A stretch of 64,000 nt of DNA, taken from Alicyclobacillus contaminans DSM 17975 (GTDB lineage Bacteria > Bacillota > Bacilli > Alicyclobacillales > Alicyclobacillaceae). Both the position numbers and the translations under genes were made by a program. This document shows positions 38,016-47,179 of this stretch, piece by piece. Position 1 is the stretch's first letter; each line of letters begins with the position of its first letter. Location of the stretch: the NCBI RefSeq assembly GCF_000429525.1, contig NZ_AUCA01000016.1:1-64000 (forward strand), read 5' to 3'. The notes under the pieces are model-generated. The model saw only the letters and a program-made list of their open reading frames with translations, did not search any database and was not told the origin of the DNA.

Positions 38016-38094
38016 CGAACAGTCTCCTTTCAACCGCATATGTCCAGGGGTGGCGAGCCATTTCCGACCGCCGACCCGCGAAAGCCGATTGGAT

Positions 38095-40530
38095 TCAGAT
38101 GCGTCCCGCGTTCACATCCAAGCTGCAGAATCCACCGAGGGGCCGCATTTTGTCATCCACCACGTGGAAGGCGGACAGGATGGGCGAGCGCACATCAAAC
38201 CATTGTGAATACTTTACCACAACTTGAAATCGGTATTGGTCCTCGACTCGTTCCACACCGGCCGGGACCGCCGGGAGCACCGTCAACTGCGGGTTTGCGT
38301 CCGCGCGCCGGCGCAGTTCCCGCTCAAATCGGCGGGCAGCCCCCTCCGCGTAGCTGCGTTCGCGATGGCTCGCCATGAACACCGCCAATTCGCAGAACGG
38401 CGGGTAGCCAAACGCCTCGCGAAGCCGCCGTTCCGTCTGATAAAACGTATTGAAATCATGCCTTGCCGCAGCGGTGATGGCGTAGTGATCCGGTTGATAC
38501 GTCTGAACCACGGTTCGTCCAGGCACATCCGCGCGCCCCGCCCGTCCTGCCACCTGGGTCAACAGTTGGAAGGTTCGTTCCGACGCCCGGTAATCCGGCA
38601 CCGCCAACATCGTGTCGGCGGATATGACACCGACGAACGAGACGTTGGGAAAGTCCAGTCCTTTCGCCACCATCTGCGTTCCAATGAGGACGTCGGCAGC
38701 ACCGTTCAAGAACTGTGAGACGATGGATTGGTGCATACCCTTTCGCCGCGTGGTGTCCACATCCATCCGCAGCAGCCGCCAATCCGGGAACTGTTCATGC
38801 AGCACCTGCTCCACCTGCTGCGTACCGACGCCGTGCGGACGCAGGGCCAGTTCGCCGCAAGCCGGACAGGTCTCTGAGTGGTTCTCGGTGTACCCGCAAT
38901 AATGACAACGCAGCCAATCTCCGTGCCTGCCCCTGTGCAGCGTCAGAGAAATGTCGCAGTTCGGACACTCCGGCACCTGACCGCAGGCGCGGCACAACAG
39001 AAACGATGCGTAGCCTCGCCGGTTGAGAAAGAGAATGGCCTGCCGCCCCGCCGCCACCGCCTCTTCCAGTCCTGACAACAATGCGCGGCTGAACAAACTG
39101 CGGTTCCCCGCCTTCAGTTCCTCGCGCATATCCACCACCAGGACCGGTGGCAGCGGTTGTCCGTTGGCCCGCTGCGGCAACGTCGCCAACCTCGCTTCAC
39201 CTGCGGCAACCCGTTCGAGGGCGCGCAGCGACGGCGTGGCCGATCCGCAGACGAGCACCGCGCCTTCCGCTTGCGCGCGCTGCTCGGCGACATCGCGAGC
39301 ATCGTACCGCGGGGTTTCGTCCTGTTTGTAGGATGGCTCGTGCTCTTCATCGATGATGATTAATTGGAGCGAACGAACCGGCGCGAAGACCGCGGAACGG
39401 GCGCCGATGACAATGTCCGCATCGCCGCGGCGGATGCGCAGCCACTCGTCCCGCTTTTCCCCGTTCGACAGCGCAGAGTGCAGCACGGCCACGCGCTGAC
39501 CGAAGCGCGCCGTAAATCGCCCGACCAACTGCGGCGTCAATGCGATTTCCGGAACCAACACAATGGCGTTGCCACCGCGCTGCAACACAATATCCAGCGC
39601 ACGCATGTAGAGCTCCGTCTTCCCGCTGCCCGTCACGCCGTGAACCACCACCGTCGAAGGTCGGTTCGCCGCGATCGCATCGCGAATCTGGTCCAGCGCC
39701 CGCGCCTGCCACACGGTCAACGGCTGCTCCCGCGTCCTGTCCTCCGTGACCATCGGCTGTGGGCTCCGGTGCACCTGGCGTTCGGCCACGGCCACCAGCC
39801 CCGCCTGCCGCAGCGCCTGCACCGCCGGCGAAGAAGGCCGCATGCCGACCGCCTTCAGCGGCAGTTCCCCCGCATCCAGCAATTGAGCCAATACACTCGC
39901 CTGCCGCGGCGCGCGTTGCCGCCGCGCCGCCAGAGCATCGCACAGCGCCGCCGCGTCCACGACGGGGCGCAGCACGAATTCCGTCTGCGCCCCGGTCTGA
40001 TCTTTGTGTGCCACTTGCTCGCGCACCAACCCGGTGCGGATCCACCGTTCCAACACCCACGCCGCGTCGGCGCCGCAGCGCGCCGTCAACTGGTGAAATG
40101 ACAGCGGGCCGCCGCGAAGCACACGCCAGACCTTTTCCTCCACCGCATCCCCCGGCTCCCACTGGGCACCGCCGCTCCACGCGTACACCCGGCGCTGCTG
40201 CATGCGAAACGCCGCCGGCAGAGCGGCCTGAATCGCATCCACCCATGTGCACCCGTAGCGTTGGCGCACCCAGTCGCACAGCGCGAGCAGCGTCGGCGGC
40301 AGAACGGGAAACTCGTCCAACAACTCGAGCACGGGCTTCAATCCCTGCGCCGAATCCGCCTCGCGTTTGCGAATCACATACGCTTGCCGGTACTGCTTTC
40401 CAAACGAGACGAACACGCGATGCCCCGGCTGAATCACATCCGCCCAGACATCCGGGACAAAATAGTCGAACGTTCGGTCGAGGGCGCGGCTTCGCACATC
40501 CACCACAACCTCAACGACCACCGCGCTCAC
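38095..40530 (-). CDS. priA: primosomal protein N' (replication restart helicase PriA)
   Basis: The 811-aa superfamily 2 helicase restarts collapsed replication forks. It has the N-terminal 3'-DNA-binding domain, Walker A GVTGSGKTELYMRA (about 300-312), DEEH box IIIDEEHEPSYKQ and a zinc-binding cysteine array (CRACGQVPECPNC, CHYCGY, CPACG). GTG at 40530 follows AGGAG by ten bases, within two bases of the coaBC stop, and gives the expected VVVEVVVDVRSRALDRTFDY start. Confidence 0.96.
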   Translation of the reverse strand: MSAVVVEVVVDVRSRALDRTFDYFVPDVWADVIQPGHRVFVSFGKQYRQAYVIRKREADSAQGLKPVLELLDEFPVLPPTLLALCDWVRQRYGCTWVDAIQAALPAAFRMQQRRVYAWSGGAQWEPGDAVEEKVWRVLRGGPLSFHQLTARCGADAAWVLERWIRTGLVREQVAHKDQTGAQTEFVLRPVVDAAALCDALAARRQRAPRQASVLAQLLDAGELPLKAVGMRPSSPAVQALRQAGLVAVAERQVHRSPQPMVTEDRTREQPLTVWQARALDQIRDAIAANRPSTVVVHGVTGSGKTELYMRALDIVLQRGGNAIVLVPEIALTPQLVGRFTARFGQRVAVLHSALSNGEKRDEWLRIRRGDADIVIGARSAVFAPVRSLQLIIIDEEHEPSYKQDETPRYDARDVAEQRAQAEGAVLVCGSATPSLRALERVAAGEARLATLPQRANGQPLPPVLVVDMREELKAGNRSLFSRALLSGLEEAVAAGRQAILFLNRRGYASFLLCRACGQVPECPNCDISLTLHRGRHGDWLRCHYCGYTENHSETCPACGELALRPHGVGTQQVEQVLHEQFPDWRLLRMDVDTTRRKGMHQSIVSQFLNGAADVLIGTQMVAKGLDFPNVSFVGVISADTMLAVPDYRASERTFQLLTQVAGRAGRADVPGRTVVQTYQPDHYAITAAARHDFNTFYQTERRLREAFGYPPFCELAVFMASHRERSYAEGAARRFERELRRRADANPQLTVLPAVPAGVERVEDQYRFQVVVKYSQWFDVRSPILSAFHVVDDKMRPLGGFCSLDVNAGRI

Positions 40531-40531
40531 G

Positions 40532-41752
40532 TCAATCGCGCTCCTGCGCTGCGGCCGGTTTCCTGTGCAGGACGTCAACCACCTGATCCAAGAGAGCGTT
40601 CGCGACCTCGAATTTGGACATCAGCGGCAGCACAACATCCGCACCGTTTCTACGCACCAGAGTCACGCGATTGGTGTCCACGCCGAACCCGGCCCCCGCC
40701 TCGGTGACGTCGTTCACCACCACGAGGTCCAGGTTCTTTTGTTCCAGTTTTTTCCTACCCTGTTCCACCGCATCCTGCGTCTCCGCTGCAAATCCCACAA
40801 AAACCTGATGAGGTCGTTTATCACGGGCGACCGTTGCCAACACGTCCGGCGTCGGCTCCAGCGTCAAGGTGGGGATGCCGTTCGACTTCTTCCACTTGTG
40901 CGCCAGGCGCTCCGTAGGCCGGAAGTCCGCCGGCGCCGCCGCTCCAATGAGCACATCCGCCGTCGGCATCTGTTCCTGAACCGCCGCCAGCAGATCTTCG
41001 GTGGAGCGGATCCGAATGAACTCGGCGCCCGCCACCGGAGGCAGCGCCGTGGGACCCGAGATGAGACAGACCGACGCTCCCCGCTGTCGCGCCGCCTCCG
41101 CGATGGCGTAGCCCATCTTTCCGGTGGACCCGTTGCTCAGATACCGCACCGGATCCAGATCCTCCACCGTCGGACCGGCGGTCACCACCACCCGCAATCC
41201 ACCGAGGTCCTGCCGCGCCTCCAACAACCGCTCAATCGCTGCCACTACGTCCTCCGGTTCCGGCAGGCGTCCTTTGCCGGTCCATCCGCAGGCGAGCAAA
41301 CCGGTGCCAGGTTCCATCACGTACACACCGCGCCGCCGCAGCAGCGCCACATTGTCCACCACCGCCGGGTGCGCGAACATGTTGACGTTCATCGCCGGCA
41401 CCACCAGCACCGGACAGCGCGCCGCCAGCGCCATCGTGGACAACATGTCGTCCGCAAGGCCATGCGCCAACTTGGCGATGGTGTTGGCGGTCGCTGGGGC
41501 AACGACGAATACGTCCGCCCGGTCCGCTATGGCGATGTGTGCTATCTCATGCGGATTCGGTTCCTCAAACGTGTCTGTCAATACCGGATTGCGACTCAGC
41601 GCCTGAAACGTCAGCGGCCCGACAAACCGGGTCGCGTGTTCGGTCATGACCACGTGTACATCGTGTCCTTGCTTCACCAGGGTGCTGCAGATGGACGCCG
41701 CTTTGTACGCCGCAATCCCCCCGCTCACACCGAGCAAAATGGTCTTCGCCAT
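40532..41752 (-). CDS. coaBC: bifunctional phosphopantothenoylcysteine decarboxylase/phosphopantothenate-cysteine ligase
   Basis: The 406-aa protein carries out two CoA steps. The flavin-dependent CoaC half has LGVSGGIAAYKA, catalytic His in PHEIAHIAI and PAMNVNMFAH. The CoaB half begins about residue 190, with VVTAGPTVEDLDPVRYLSN and KKSNGIPTL carrying its catalytic Lys. ATG at 41752 follows AGGGGGG. It is the first gene after the terminator behind rpoZ, and no clear promoter is visible in the 84-base interval. Confidence 0.96.
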   Translation of the reverse strand: MAKTILLGVSGGIAAYKAASICSTLVKQGHDVHVVMTEHATRFVGPLTFQALSRNPVLTDTFEEPNPHEIAHIAIADRADVFVVAPATANTIAKLAHGLADDMLSTMALAARCPVLVVPAMNVNMFAHPAVVDNVALLRRRGVYVMEPGTGLLACGWTGKGRLPEPEDVVAAIERLLEARQDLGGLRVVVTAGPTVEDLDPVRYLSNGSTGKMGYAIAEAARQRGASVCLISGPTALPPVAGAEFIRIRSTEDLLAAVQEQMPTADVLIGAAAPADFRPTERLAHKWKKSNGIPTLTLEPTPDVLATVARDKRPHQVFVGFAAETQDAVEQGRKKLEQKNLDLVVVNDVTEAGAGFGVDTNRVTLVRRNGADVVLPLMSKFEVANALLDQVVDVLHRKPAAAQERD

Positions 41753-41836
41753 CGCCGATTCCCCCCTCGTGGTGCCCCCATGCCGCCAACGCGGAATCAC
41801 TGACGAGGCACGGTGCAGGCACGGAAAGCCTGACGT

Positions 41837-41862
41837 AAAAAAGAACAACCGGACGGTTGTTC
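41837..41862 (-). terminator. intrinsic terminator between rpoZ and coaBC
   Basis: GAACAACCG (41843-41851) and CGGTTGTTC (41854-41862) form a 9-bp stem with a 2-base central gap; on the minus strand TTTTTT follows. It lies 26 bases past the rpoZ stop and divides the yicC-to-rpe gene run. Confidence 0.8.
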
Positions 41863-41887
41863 CAGCGATGCGTATCTCTGTCGATGT

Positions 41888-42094
41888 TTACTTAATTCCG
41901 TCGCGAGTCCGGAAGTACTTCACCTGACCGTTCGCAATCTCCCACAGCGCGCGGCTCACGTTCCGCGTGGTCGACGATCCGGGGCTGGCCGCTTCCCGTT
42001 CCTGCAGGGCGCGCGCCCGCTTCGAGGTGGCAACCACCAGACTGTACTTGCTATCGACCAGTTCCATCAATCGGTCAATGGATGGATACAACAT
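41888..42094 (-). CDS. rpoZ: DNA-directed RNA polymerase omega subunit
   Basis: The 68-aa omega subunit stabilises the beta' subunit. MLYPSIDRLMELVDSKYSLVVATSKRARAL is the conserved N-terminal helix pair (first part visible from residue 1). ATG at 42094 follows GGGGTT; 31 additional codons readable upstream overlap the end of gmk and are rejected. It lies downstream of gmk, the standard position in Bacilli. Confidence 0.95.
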   Translation of the reverse strand: MLYPSIDRLMELVDSKYSLVVATSKRARALQEREAASPGSSTTRNVSRALWEIANGQVKYFRTRDGIK

Positions 42095-42180
42095 GGTCCT
42101 GACAACCCCTTTCCGACGCGAAGTCTTCGTGTCCACCCCGTGCATGTGCAGCCGGGAGGCCGACTTCTTTGCAATCATGA

Positions 42181-42795
42181 TCACCATTCAGAGAGCAGAT
42201 ACAGGTTGCGCGACACGCTGCAGTGCTCCGCCTCAATGATGGCCTCCACGCGTTGACATGCCGCTTCAACCACATCGTTGACCACCACGTAATTGTACTC
42301 CTTCATCATCTGCAGCTCGTGGCGGGCAGCGCCGAATCGCTTTTGAAACGACTCTTCGGTTTCCGTACCCCGCCCCAAGATGCGGGCTTCCAACTCCGTG
42401 GCGGACGGAGGGATCAAAAAGATGAATACCCCATCCGGATAGGTCTGTTTGACCTGCATTGCCCCCTGAATATCAATCTCCAATAGAACATCATACCCCG
42501 CTGCCAGCTTGGTTTCCACAAAGCTGCGCGGCGTCCCGTAATAATTATCGTACACCTTGGCCCATTCCAACAACTCCTGGTTAGCAATCATGGCTTCGAA
42601 AGTGTTCTCGGTCTCGAAAAAGTAGTTCACCCCATGCACTTCTCCCGGGCGCGGCGCACGCGTCGTGACGGACACAGACAGACACAGTTCCGGTCTGCGC
42701 TCCATCAACGCTTTGCACACCGTACCCTTGCCAGCGCCCGAGGGTCCACTCACAACAAACAAAATCCCAGATTTCCGGGTTGTCATCTGCCTCAT
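42181..42795 (-). CDS. gmk: guanylate kinase
   Basis: The 204-aa kinase phosphorylates GMP to GDP. P-loop [11 protein letters not shown] (residues 17-27), [12 protein letters not shown] and the GMP-binding YFF and [11 protein letters not shown] blocks are present. The start may be ATG 42795, overlapping the remA stop, or ATG 42786 (MTTRKSG); both have a reasonable SD. Confidence 0.96.
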   Translation of the reverse strand: MRQMTTRKSGILFVVSGPSGAGKGTVCKALMERRPELCLSVSVTTRAPRPGEVHGVNYFFETENTFEAMIANQELLEWAKVYDNYYGTPRSFVETKLAAGYDVLLEIDIQGAMQVKQTYPDGVFIFLIPPSATELEARILGRGTETEESFQKRFGAARHELQMMKEYNYVVVNDVVEAACQRVEAIIEAEHCSVSRNLYLLSEW

Positions 42796-43058
42796 TCCTC
42801 ATCGTCCAACATTTGATCCTTGGCGGTCAAGCGATGCGCCACCGTCTCCGGCTGCACCGCCGAAAGGATGACGTGGTCACTGTCCGTGATGATCACCGCG
42901 CGCGTCCTGCGTCCGTACGTGGCGTCAATCAGCATGCCACGGTCCCGAGCCTCCTGAATGATCCGCTTGATGGGGGCCGACTCCGGACTGACGATGGAAA
43001 TGATCCGATTCGCAGACACAATGTTTCCGAATCCGATATTGATCAGTTTGATGCTCAC
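42792..43058 (-). CDS. remA: extracellular matrix regulator RemA (YlzA)
   Basis: The 88-aa DNA-binding protein activates biofilm-matrix and osmoprotection genes in B. subtilis. The match is nearly complete: [38 protein letters not shown] and [20 protein letters not shown] at 43058 follows AGGGGAG and gives the family N-terminus; upstream codons in frame belong to the yicC end. It overlaps gmk by four bases. Confidence 0.95.
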   Translation of the reverse strand: MSIKLINIGFGNIVSANRIISIVSPESAPIKRIIQEARDRGMLIDATYGRRTRAVIITDSDHVILSAVQPETVAHRLTAKDQMLDDEE

Positions 43059-43119
43059 CGCGAAGCTCCCCTTTTCCCGGACCCGCGCCGCCATCGCCGA
43101 AACGGCAGAGCAAAGCCCG

Positions 43120-43998
43120 TCATTCAATGTTTTGAACCTGTTCGCGCAACTGTTCCACGAGCGTTTTCGCATCAATCACCAGCGACGACAGTCGCGCATC
43201 CGTCGCTTTACTTCCGATGGTGTTCACTTCGCGATGCATTTCCTGGACAATAAAATCCAACCTGCGCCCCACCGGGCTGCCCGCGGCCAACAAGGACATG
43301 AATTCCGACAGGTGGCTCCGCAGGCGAACCAACTCCTCATCCACCGTGCTCCGCTCCGCCAACAGCGCGACCTCGGTCAGCAGCCGGGACTCGTCCACCG
43401 CGTCTACCAAATCCCGCAGGCGACGCAGCAACTTGTCGTGAAGCTCGTGGTGCAGGCGGTCGGCCAATTGCTCCATCTGCGCGATGCGCTCTTCCAGCGC
43501 GTTTGCCTTGGCGGACAGATCTGCCCCCATTCGCGCACCCTCTCGCCCGCGCATGGCCACCAGCATCTCACAGGCCTGCGACACGGCATCCAGGATTCCC
43601 TCCTGCAGCCCGTCGACATCCACCGGCACCGGCATGGACTGCAAAACGTTGGGGTACGTGAGCCATGTCAGCACCGACGGCGGCTTCTCCGCCACCCCCT
43701 GTCGCTCCCAGGCCTCCCGCTCAATGTCGCACAAACGGTCAAACATCGACCAGTCCACCATGACCGGCCGCGGCGCCACCGCCGTTTCCTCGACGGTGAT
43801 GAACACATCGAGACGCCCTCTGGCAATCCGTTGTTTCAACAAAGCCCGTACCGGCTCTTCCACGGCCAACCAGTCTCGTGGGGCCCGGATGGAGAATTCG
43901 GCAAATCGATGATTCACGCTGCGGATCTCCACCTTCAACCGGTAATTCCCGTGTTCCACCACCGCTTGTCCAAACCCCGTCATGCTGCACAGTGCCAT
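43120..43998 (-). CDS. yicC: YicC/YloC family endoribonuclease
   Basis: The 292-aa YicC family protein. Members have been reported to be RNA-binding endoribonucleases. [36 protein letters not shown] and [21 protein letters not shown] are the diagnostic N- and C-terminal blocks. The middle (about 160-230) is a predicted coiled coil. The start follows GAGGAGG. It is the first gene of yicC-remA-gmk-rpoZ, with its own promoter. Confidence 0.94.
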   Translation of the reverse strand: MALCSMTGFGQAVVEHGNYRLKVEIRSVNHRFAEFSIRAPRDWLAVEEPVRALLKQRIARGRLDVFITVEETAVAPRPVMVDWSMFDRLCDIEREAWERQGVAEKPPSVLTWLTYPNVLQSMPVPVDVDGLQEGILDAVSQACEMLVAMRGREGARMGADLSAKANALEERIAQMEQLADRLHHELHDKLLRRLRDLVDAVDESRLLTEVALLAERSTVDEELVRLRSHLSEFMSLLAAGSPVGRRLDFIVQEMHREVNTIGSKATDARLSSLVIDAKTLVEQLREQVQNIE

Positions 43999-44023
43999 GG
44001 TCGAGCCTCCTCAACGTGATCCT

Positions 44024-44053
44024 ATTCTACTCCACCCATTGCCATGAAGACAA
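44024..44053 (-). promoter_or_regulatory. putative promoter of yicC-remA-gmk-rpoZ
   Basis: Minus-strand -35 TTGTCT (44048-44053) and -10 TAGAAT (44024-44029), 18 bases apart, 26 bases before the yicC start. Confidence 0.6.
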
Positions 44054-44122
44054 GTTATCTCATCCATGCTCTTGAAAGGTCCGGTTTTCATAAGATTACG
44101 CCAAACATCATGAAAGAACGCG

Positions 44123-44159
44123 AAAAACGGTTGACGATGCCTCGCCGGCATCGTCAACC
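44123..44159 (-). terminator. intrinsic terminator after the Ca2+-ATPase gene
   Basis: A perfect 13-bp stem (GGTTGACGATGCC at 44129-44141 with its complement at 44147-44159) is followed on the minus strand by GTTTTTCG. It lies 15 bases past the ATPase stop. Confidence 0.9.
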
Positions 44160-44174
44160 GCCACCAAATCCCAT

Positions 44175-46877
44175 TCACGCAGCCGCTTTGGCTTTCCACG
44201 CTTTGCGGCCGGCCCGACGCAGGGACAGCGCGAAGGTCGGCACCGCCGCAGCCGCCAGGACCACCCCCCAGGCTCCAGGTCCCAGCGGAACGGTCTTGAA
44301 CACCGCCGACAACGCGGGCACGTATATGGTCAACAGGAACAACACCAGCGACGACGCGACCGCCATCAACAACCAAACGTTGCCGAACAGACTGCGATGG
44401 AAAATGCCGCCCTCGACGCTGCGGCAGTCGAAGACGAGAATGAACTGAGACAAGGTCAGAGTGCTGTACGCCATGGTCTGCGCCTCCGCCACGTCGCCGG
44501 ACGTCCAGAGCGACCACAGAAAGACCGCCAGGGTCGCCAGCCCGATGAGAATGCCGCGGCTGAGGATTTTCAACCACAGACCATTCGCGAAGATCCCTTC
44601 GCTGATCTTTCGCGGAGGCCGATTCATAATCTCCTCTTCGGCGGGATCGACCCCGAGTGCAATGGCCGGCAATCCGTCGGTGACCAGGTTCACCCAGAGA
44701 ATTTGAATCGGCAGCAGCGGAAGAGGCAATCCCGCCAGCATAGCCGCAAACATGGTCACGATTTCTCCCACGTTGCTGGCCAACAGGTAGCGTATGAATT
44801 TCTTGATATTGTCGTAGATACCGCGTCCTTCTTCGACGGCCGCGACAATCGTCGCAAAGTTGTCGTCCGCGAGCACCAATGCCGACGCTTCCTTGGCCAC
44901 ATCGGTGCCGGTCATCCCCATCGCGATGCCGATATCGGCCTGCTTGATGGCCGGCGCGTCGTTCACGCCGTCTCCCGTCATGGCCACAATTTCGCCGTTG
45001 GCCTGAAGCGCTCTCACAATGCGCAATTTGTGCTCCGGCGTGACGCGCGCGTACACATACGTGTGTTCCACCGCCCGGCGCAGCGCATCGTCATCTAATC
45101 CATCGAGTTCCGCGCCGGACAATACGCGGCCCTCCGCCGGCAGAATGTCCAGTTGGCGGGCGATGGCGGTCGCCGTTTCCTGGTGATCGCCCGTGATCAT
45201 CACCGTTCGAATGCCGGCCGTGTGGCATTTGCGGATGGCCTCAAACACTTCTTCGCGCGGCGGATCCATCATGCCGCACATGCCCACAAACACGAGGTTG
45301 GATTCCGGATCTTTCTCCGACTTTGCCGCTTCGACGCTGCGAAATCGGCGATACGCGAACGCCAGGTTGCGCAACGCGGATCCCGCCATTTTCTGATTTG
45401 CCTGCAGCGCCTGTTTCCGCAAACTGGAGGACATGGGCTCCTCCCGCCCGCCGGACAACGCGTGCGTGCACCGCTCCAACAGGACGTCCGGGGCTCCCTT
45501 CGTGAGCAGATATACCTCGTCGCCGCGCCGCACCAGCACGGACATCAATTTGCGATCCGAGTCGAACGGCAATTCGTCCAGCCGTTCGTACACTGCTTCC
45601 GGGTTGTCGAAGCCCGCCTTGCGGGCCAGCACGAGCAGCGCGCCTTCGGTGGGATCGCCCTCGCACTGCCATTCCTCGCCGCCATCGACCTTCTGCAGCT
45701 TCATCACGGCGTTGTTGCACGCCGCAGCAATTTCCACCAACCACTTGAGCGCCGGGCGGCGCAGCGGCTGGATGGGCGTATTCTCGTACAGGAACTCCCC
45801 GACCGGCTGATAACCGGCCCCGCTCACCTGGTACCACTCGCCGTTCGCAAACACGCGCTGCACGGTCATCCGGTTCTGCGTCAGGGTGCCCGTTTTGTCA
45901 GAGCAAACCACGCTGGCGCAGCCGAGTGTTTCCACCGACGGGAGTTTGCGAACGATGGCGTGCCGCTTGATCATGCGCTGCACACCGAGCGCCAGAGCAA
46001 TCGTCACAATCGCCGGCAGTCCTTCCGGAATGGCGGCCACGGCCAAACTCACGCCGGCGAGGAACATTTCATACAGTTTATGGCCGTGAAGCACACCGGT
46101 CACCACCACCAGCAGCGTGATGGCGAGCGCGACCCACACCAGGACCTTGCCCAGTTGATCCAGCCGGCGCTGAAGCGGCGTGAGGGTTTCTTCGGATTGC
46201 TGCATCAACCCGGCAATCTTGCCCATTTCCGTGTTCATCCCGATGCCCGTCACCAGCACTTCGGCTTTGCCGCGCGTCACGAGCGTGCCCATGTACACCA
46301 TGTTGACCCGGTCGCCGAGCGCGGAGACAGGATCCACGATGGCCTGCGCCTGTTTTGTCACGGGCACCGATTCGCCGGTCAGCGACGATTCTTCGACATC
46401 CAGGCCGTGCGCCTGTAAAATCCGCCCATCGGCAGGCACCCGATCTCCGCCTTCCAGGAGCACGATGTCACCGGGCACCAGGTCGCGAGCGGGGATGGTC
46501 GCCACCTGCCCGTCGCGCCGGACGCGCGCCATCGGCGCGGTTAGTTCCTTCAGAGCCGCCAGGGACCGTTCCGCTTTGACTTCTTGGATGAACCCAAGGA
46601 TGCCGTTGAGCACGATGATGGCGACGATGGTGATGGCATCCGTATACTCACCCAGCAACCCGGAGATCAGGGTCGCCGCGAGCAGAACGAGAATCATGAA
46701 ATCCCGGAACTGGTTGAAGAAGAGGGTCAGCAGCGATACCTTTTCGCCTTCAATCAATTGGTTCAACCCGTGCGTTTGTCGACGTTCCTCCACTTGCGCC
46801 TCGGAGAGCCCGCCGGGCCCGCTCTCCAAGAGACCGAGGCAGTCCTTCGCCGACAGCGAATGCCAGATTTTCTCCAC
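44175..46877 (-). CDS. P-type calcium-transporting ATPase (PMR1/SERCA type, YloB)
   Basis: The 900-aa P2A-type ATPase pumps Ca2+ out of the cytoplasm. The actuator loop SSLTGESVP, phosphorylation site [11 protein letters not shown], hinge [17 protein letters not shown] and about ten membrane helices are present; [12 protein letters not shown] in helix M4 is the calcium-site signature. GTG at 46877 lies eight bases after AAGGGG and gives [14 protein letters not shown], the family N-terminus. Upstream in-frame codons up to 47162 lack similarity. The B. subtilis homologue is reported to be sporulation-expressed. Confidence 0.94.
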   Translation of the reverse strand: MEKIWHSLSAKDCLGLLESGPGGLSEAQVEERRQTHGLNQLIEGEKVSLLTLFFNQFRDFMILVLLAATLISGLLGEYTDAITIVAIIVLNGILGFIQEVKAERSLAALKELTAPMARVRRDGQVATIPARDLVPGDIVLLEGGDRVPADGRILQAHGLDVEESSLTGESVPVTKQAQAIVDPVSALGDRVNMVYMGTLVTRGKAEVLVTGIGMNTEMGKIAGLMQQSEETLTPLQRRLDQLGKVLVWVALAITLLVVVTGVLHGHKLYEMFLAGVSLAVAAIPEGLPAIVTIALALGVQRMIKRHAIVRKLPSVETLGCASVVCSDKTGTLTQNRMTVQRVFANGEWYQVSGAGYQPVGEFLYENTPIQPLRRPALKWLVEIAAACNNAVMKLQKVDGGEEWQCEGDPTEGALLVLARKAGFDNPEAVYERLDELPFDSDRKLMSVLVRRGDEVYLLTKGAPDVLLERCTHALSGGREEPMSSSLRKQALQANQKMAGSALRNLAFAYRRFRSVEAAKSEKDPESNLVFVGMCGMMDPPREEVFEAIRKCHTAGIRTVMITGDHQETATAIARQLDILPAEGRVLSGAELDGLDDDALRRAVEHTYVYARVTPEHKLRIVRALQANGEIVAMTGDGVNDAPAIKQADIGIAMGMTGTDVAKEASALVLADDNFATIVAAVEEGRGIYDNIKKFIRYLLASNVGEIVTMFAAMLAGLPLPLLPIQILWVNLVTDGLPAIALGVDPAEEEIMNRPPRKISEGIFANGLWLKILSRGILIGLATLAVFLWSLWTSGDVAEAQTMAYSTLTLSQFILVFDCRSVEGGIFHRSLFGNVWLLMAVASSLVLFLLTIYVPALSAVFKTVPLGPGAWGVVLAAAAVPTFALSLRRAGRKAWKAKAAA

Positions 46878-47179
46878 TGGTGCCACCCCTTCGTGATTCC
46901 TTGGCGCTTTGCGGCGTCCACGGGTATTGCAGCAGGCGGAGGCGCTGCGAGGAGGCCCGCGGAATGCGTTGGCCGCCGGCCGCCACCGGTCGCGCGTCCG
47001 CAAAACGCTCGGTTCCTGTCTCGTAATCTGTATGCTTGTACCGCAGCAAACATGTCCCACGCGCAACCTCGCGGACACCGTGCCACCTGCCGCCGCGCAG
47101 CGACTTTTGGTACAGTAGGAACACGGGCCGCTACCGCGGTCCCCACTGCGCGAAACTCGCAAGAAAAGAGAGGTAGCTC
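46878..47179. other. 302-base divergent intergenic region between the Ca2+-ATPase and rqcH
   Basis: The region is GC-rich with no recognised gene or structured RNA. Toward rqcH a TACAGT (47111-47116) could be a -10, but its -35 is poor. Toward the ATPase it contains the sigma-E-like element listed separately. Confidence 0.5.
47026..47055 (-). promoter_or_regulatory. possible sigma-E-type promoter of the Ca2+-ATPase
   Basis: On the minus strand ACATGTTT (47048-47055) is followed after 13 bases by CATACAGAT (47026-47034), resembling the sporulation sigma-E -35 and the -10 consensus CATACA-T. It lies about 150 bases before the GTG start. The -35 match is weak. Confidence 0.3.

Noticed and set aside
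40565-41803. Plus-strand frame of 412 codons antisense to coaBC
   Set aside because: No SD or domain; coaBC motifs on the minus strand are complete.
44981-46418. Plus-strand frames inside the Ca2+-ATPase (largest 45153-46418)
   Set aside because: Antisense shadow of a well-conserved P-type ATPase.
46878-47162. N-terminal extension of the Ca2+-ATPase
   Set aside because: 95 codons of Arg/Ser/Cys-rich sequence without family match; the GTG with SD at 46877 gives the normal N-terminus.
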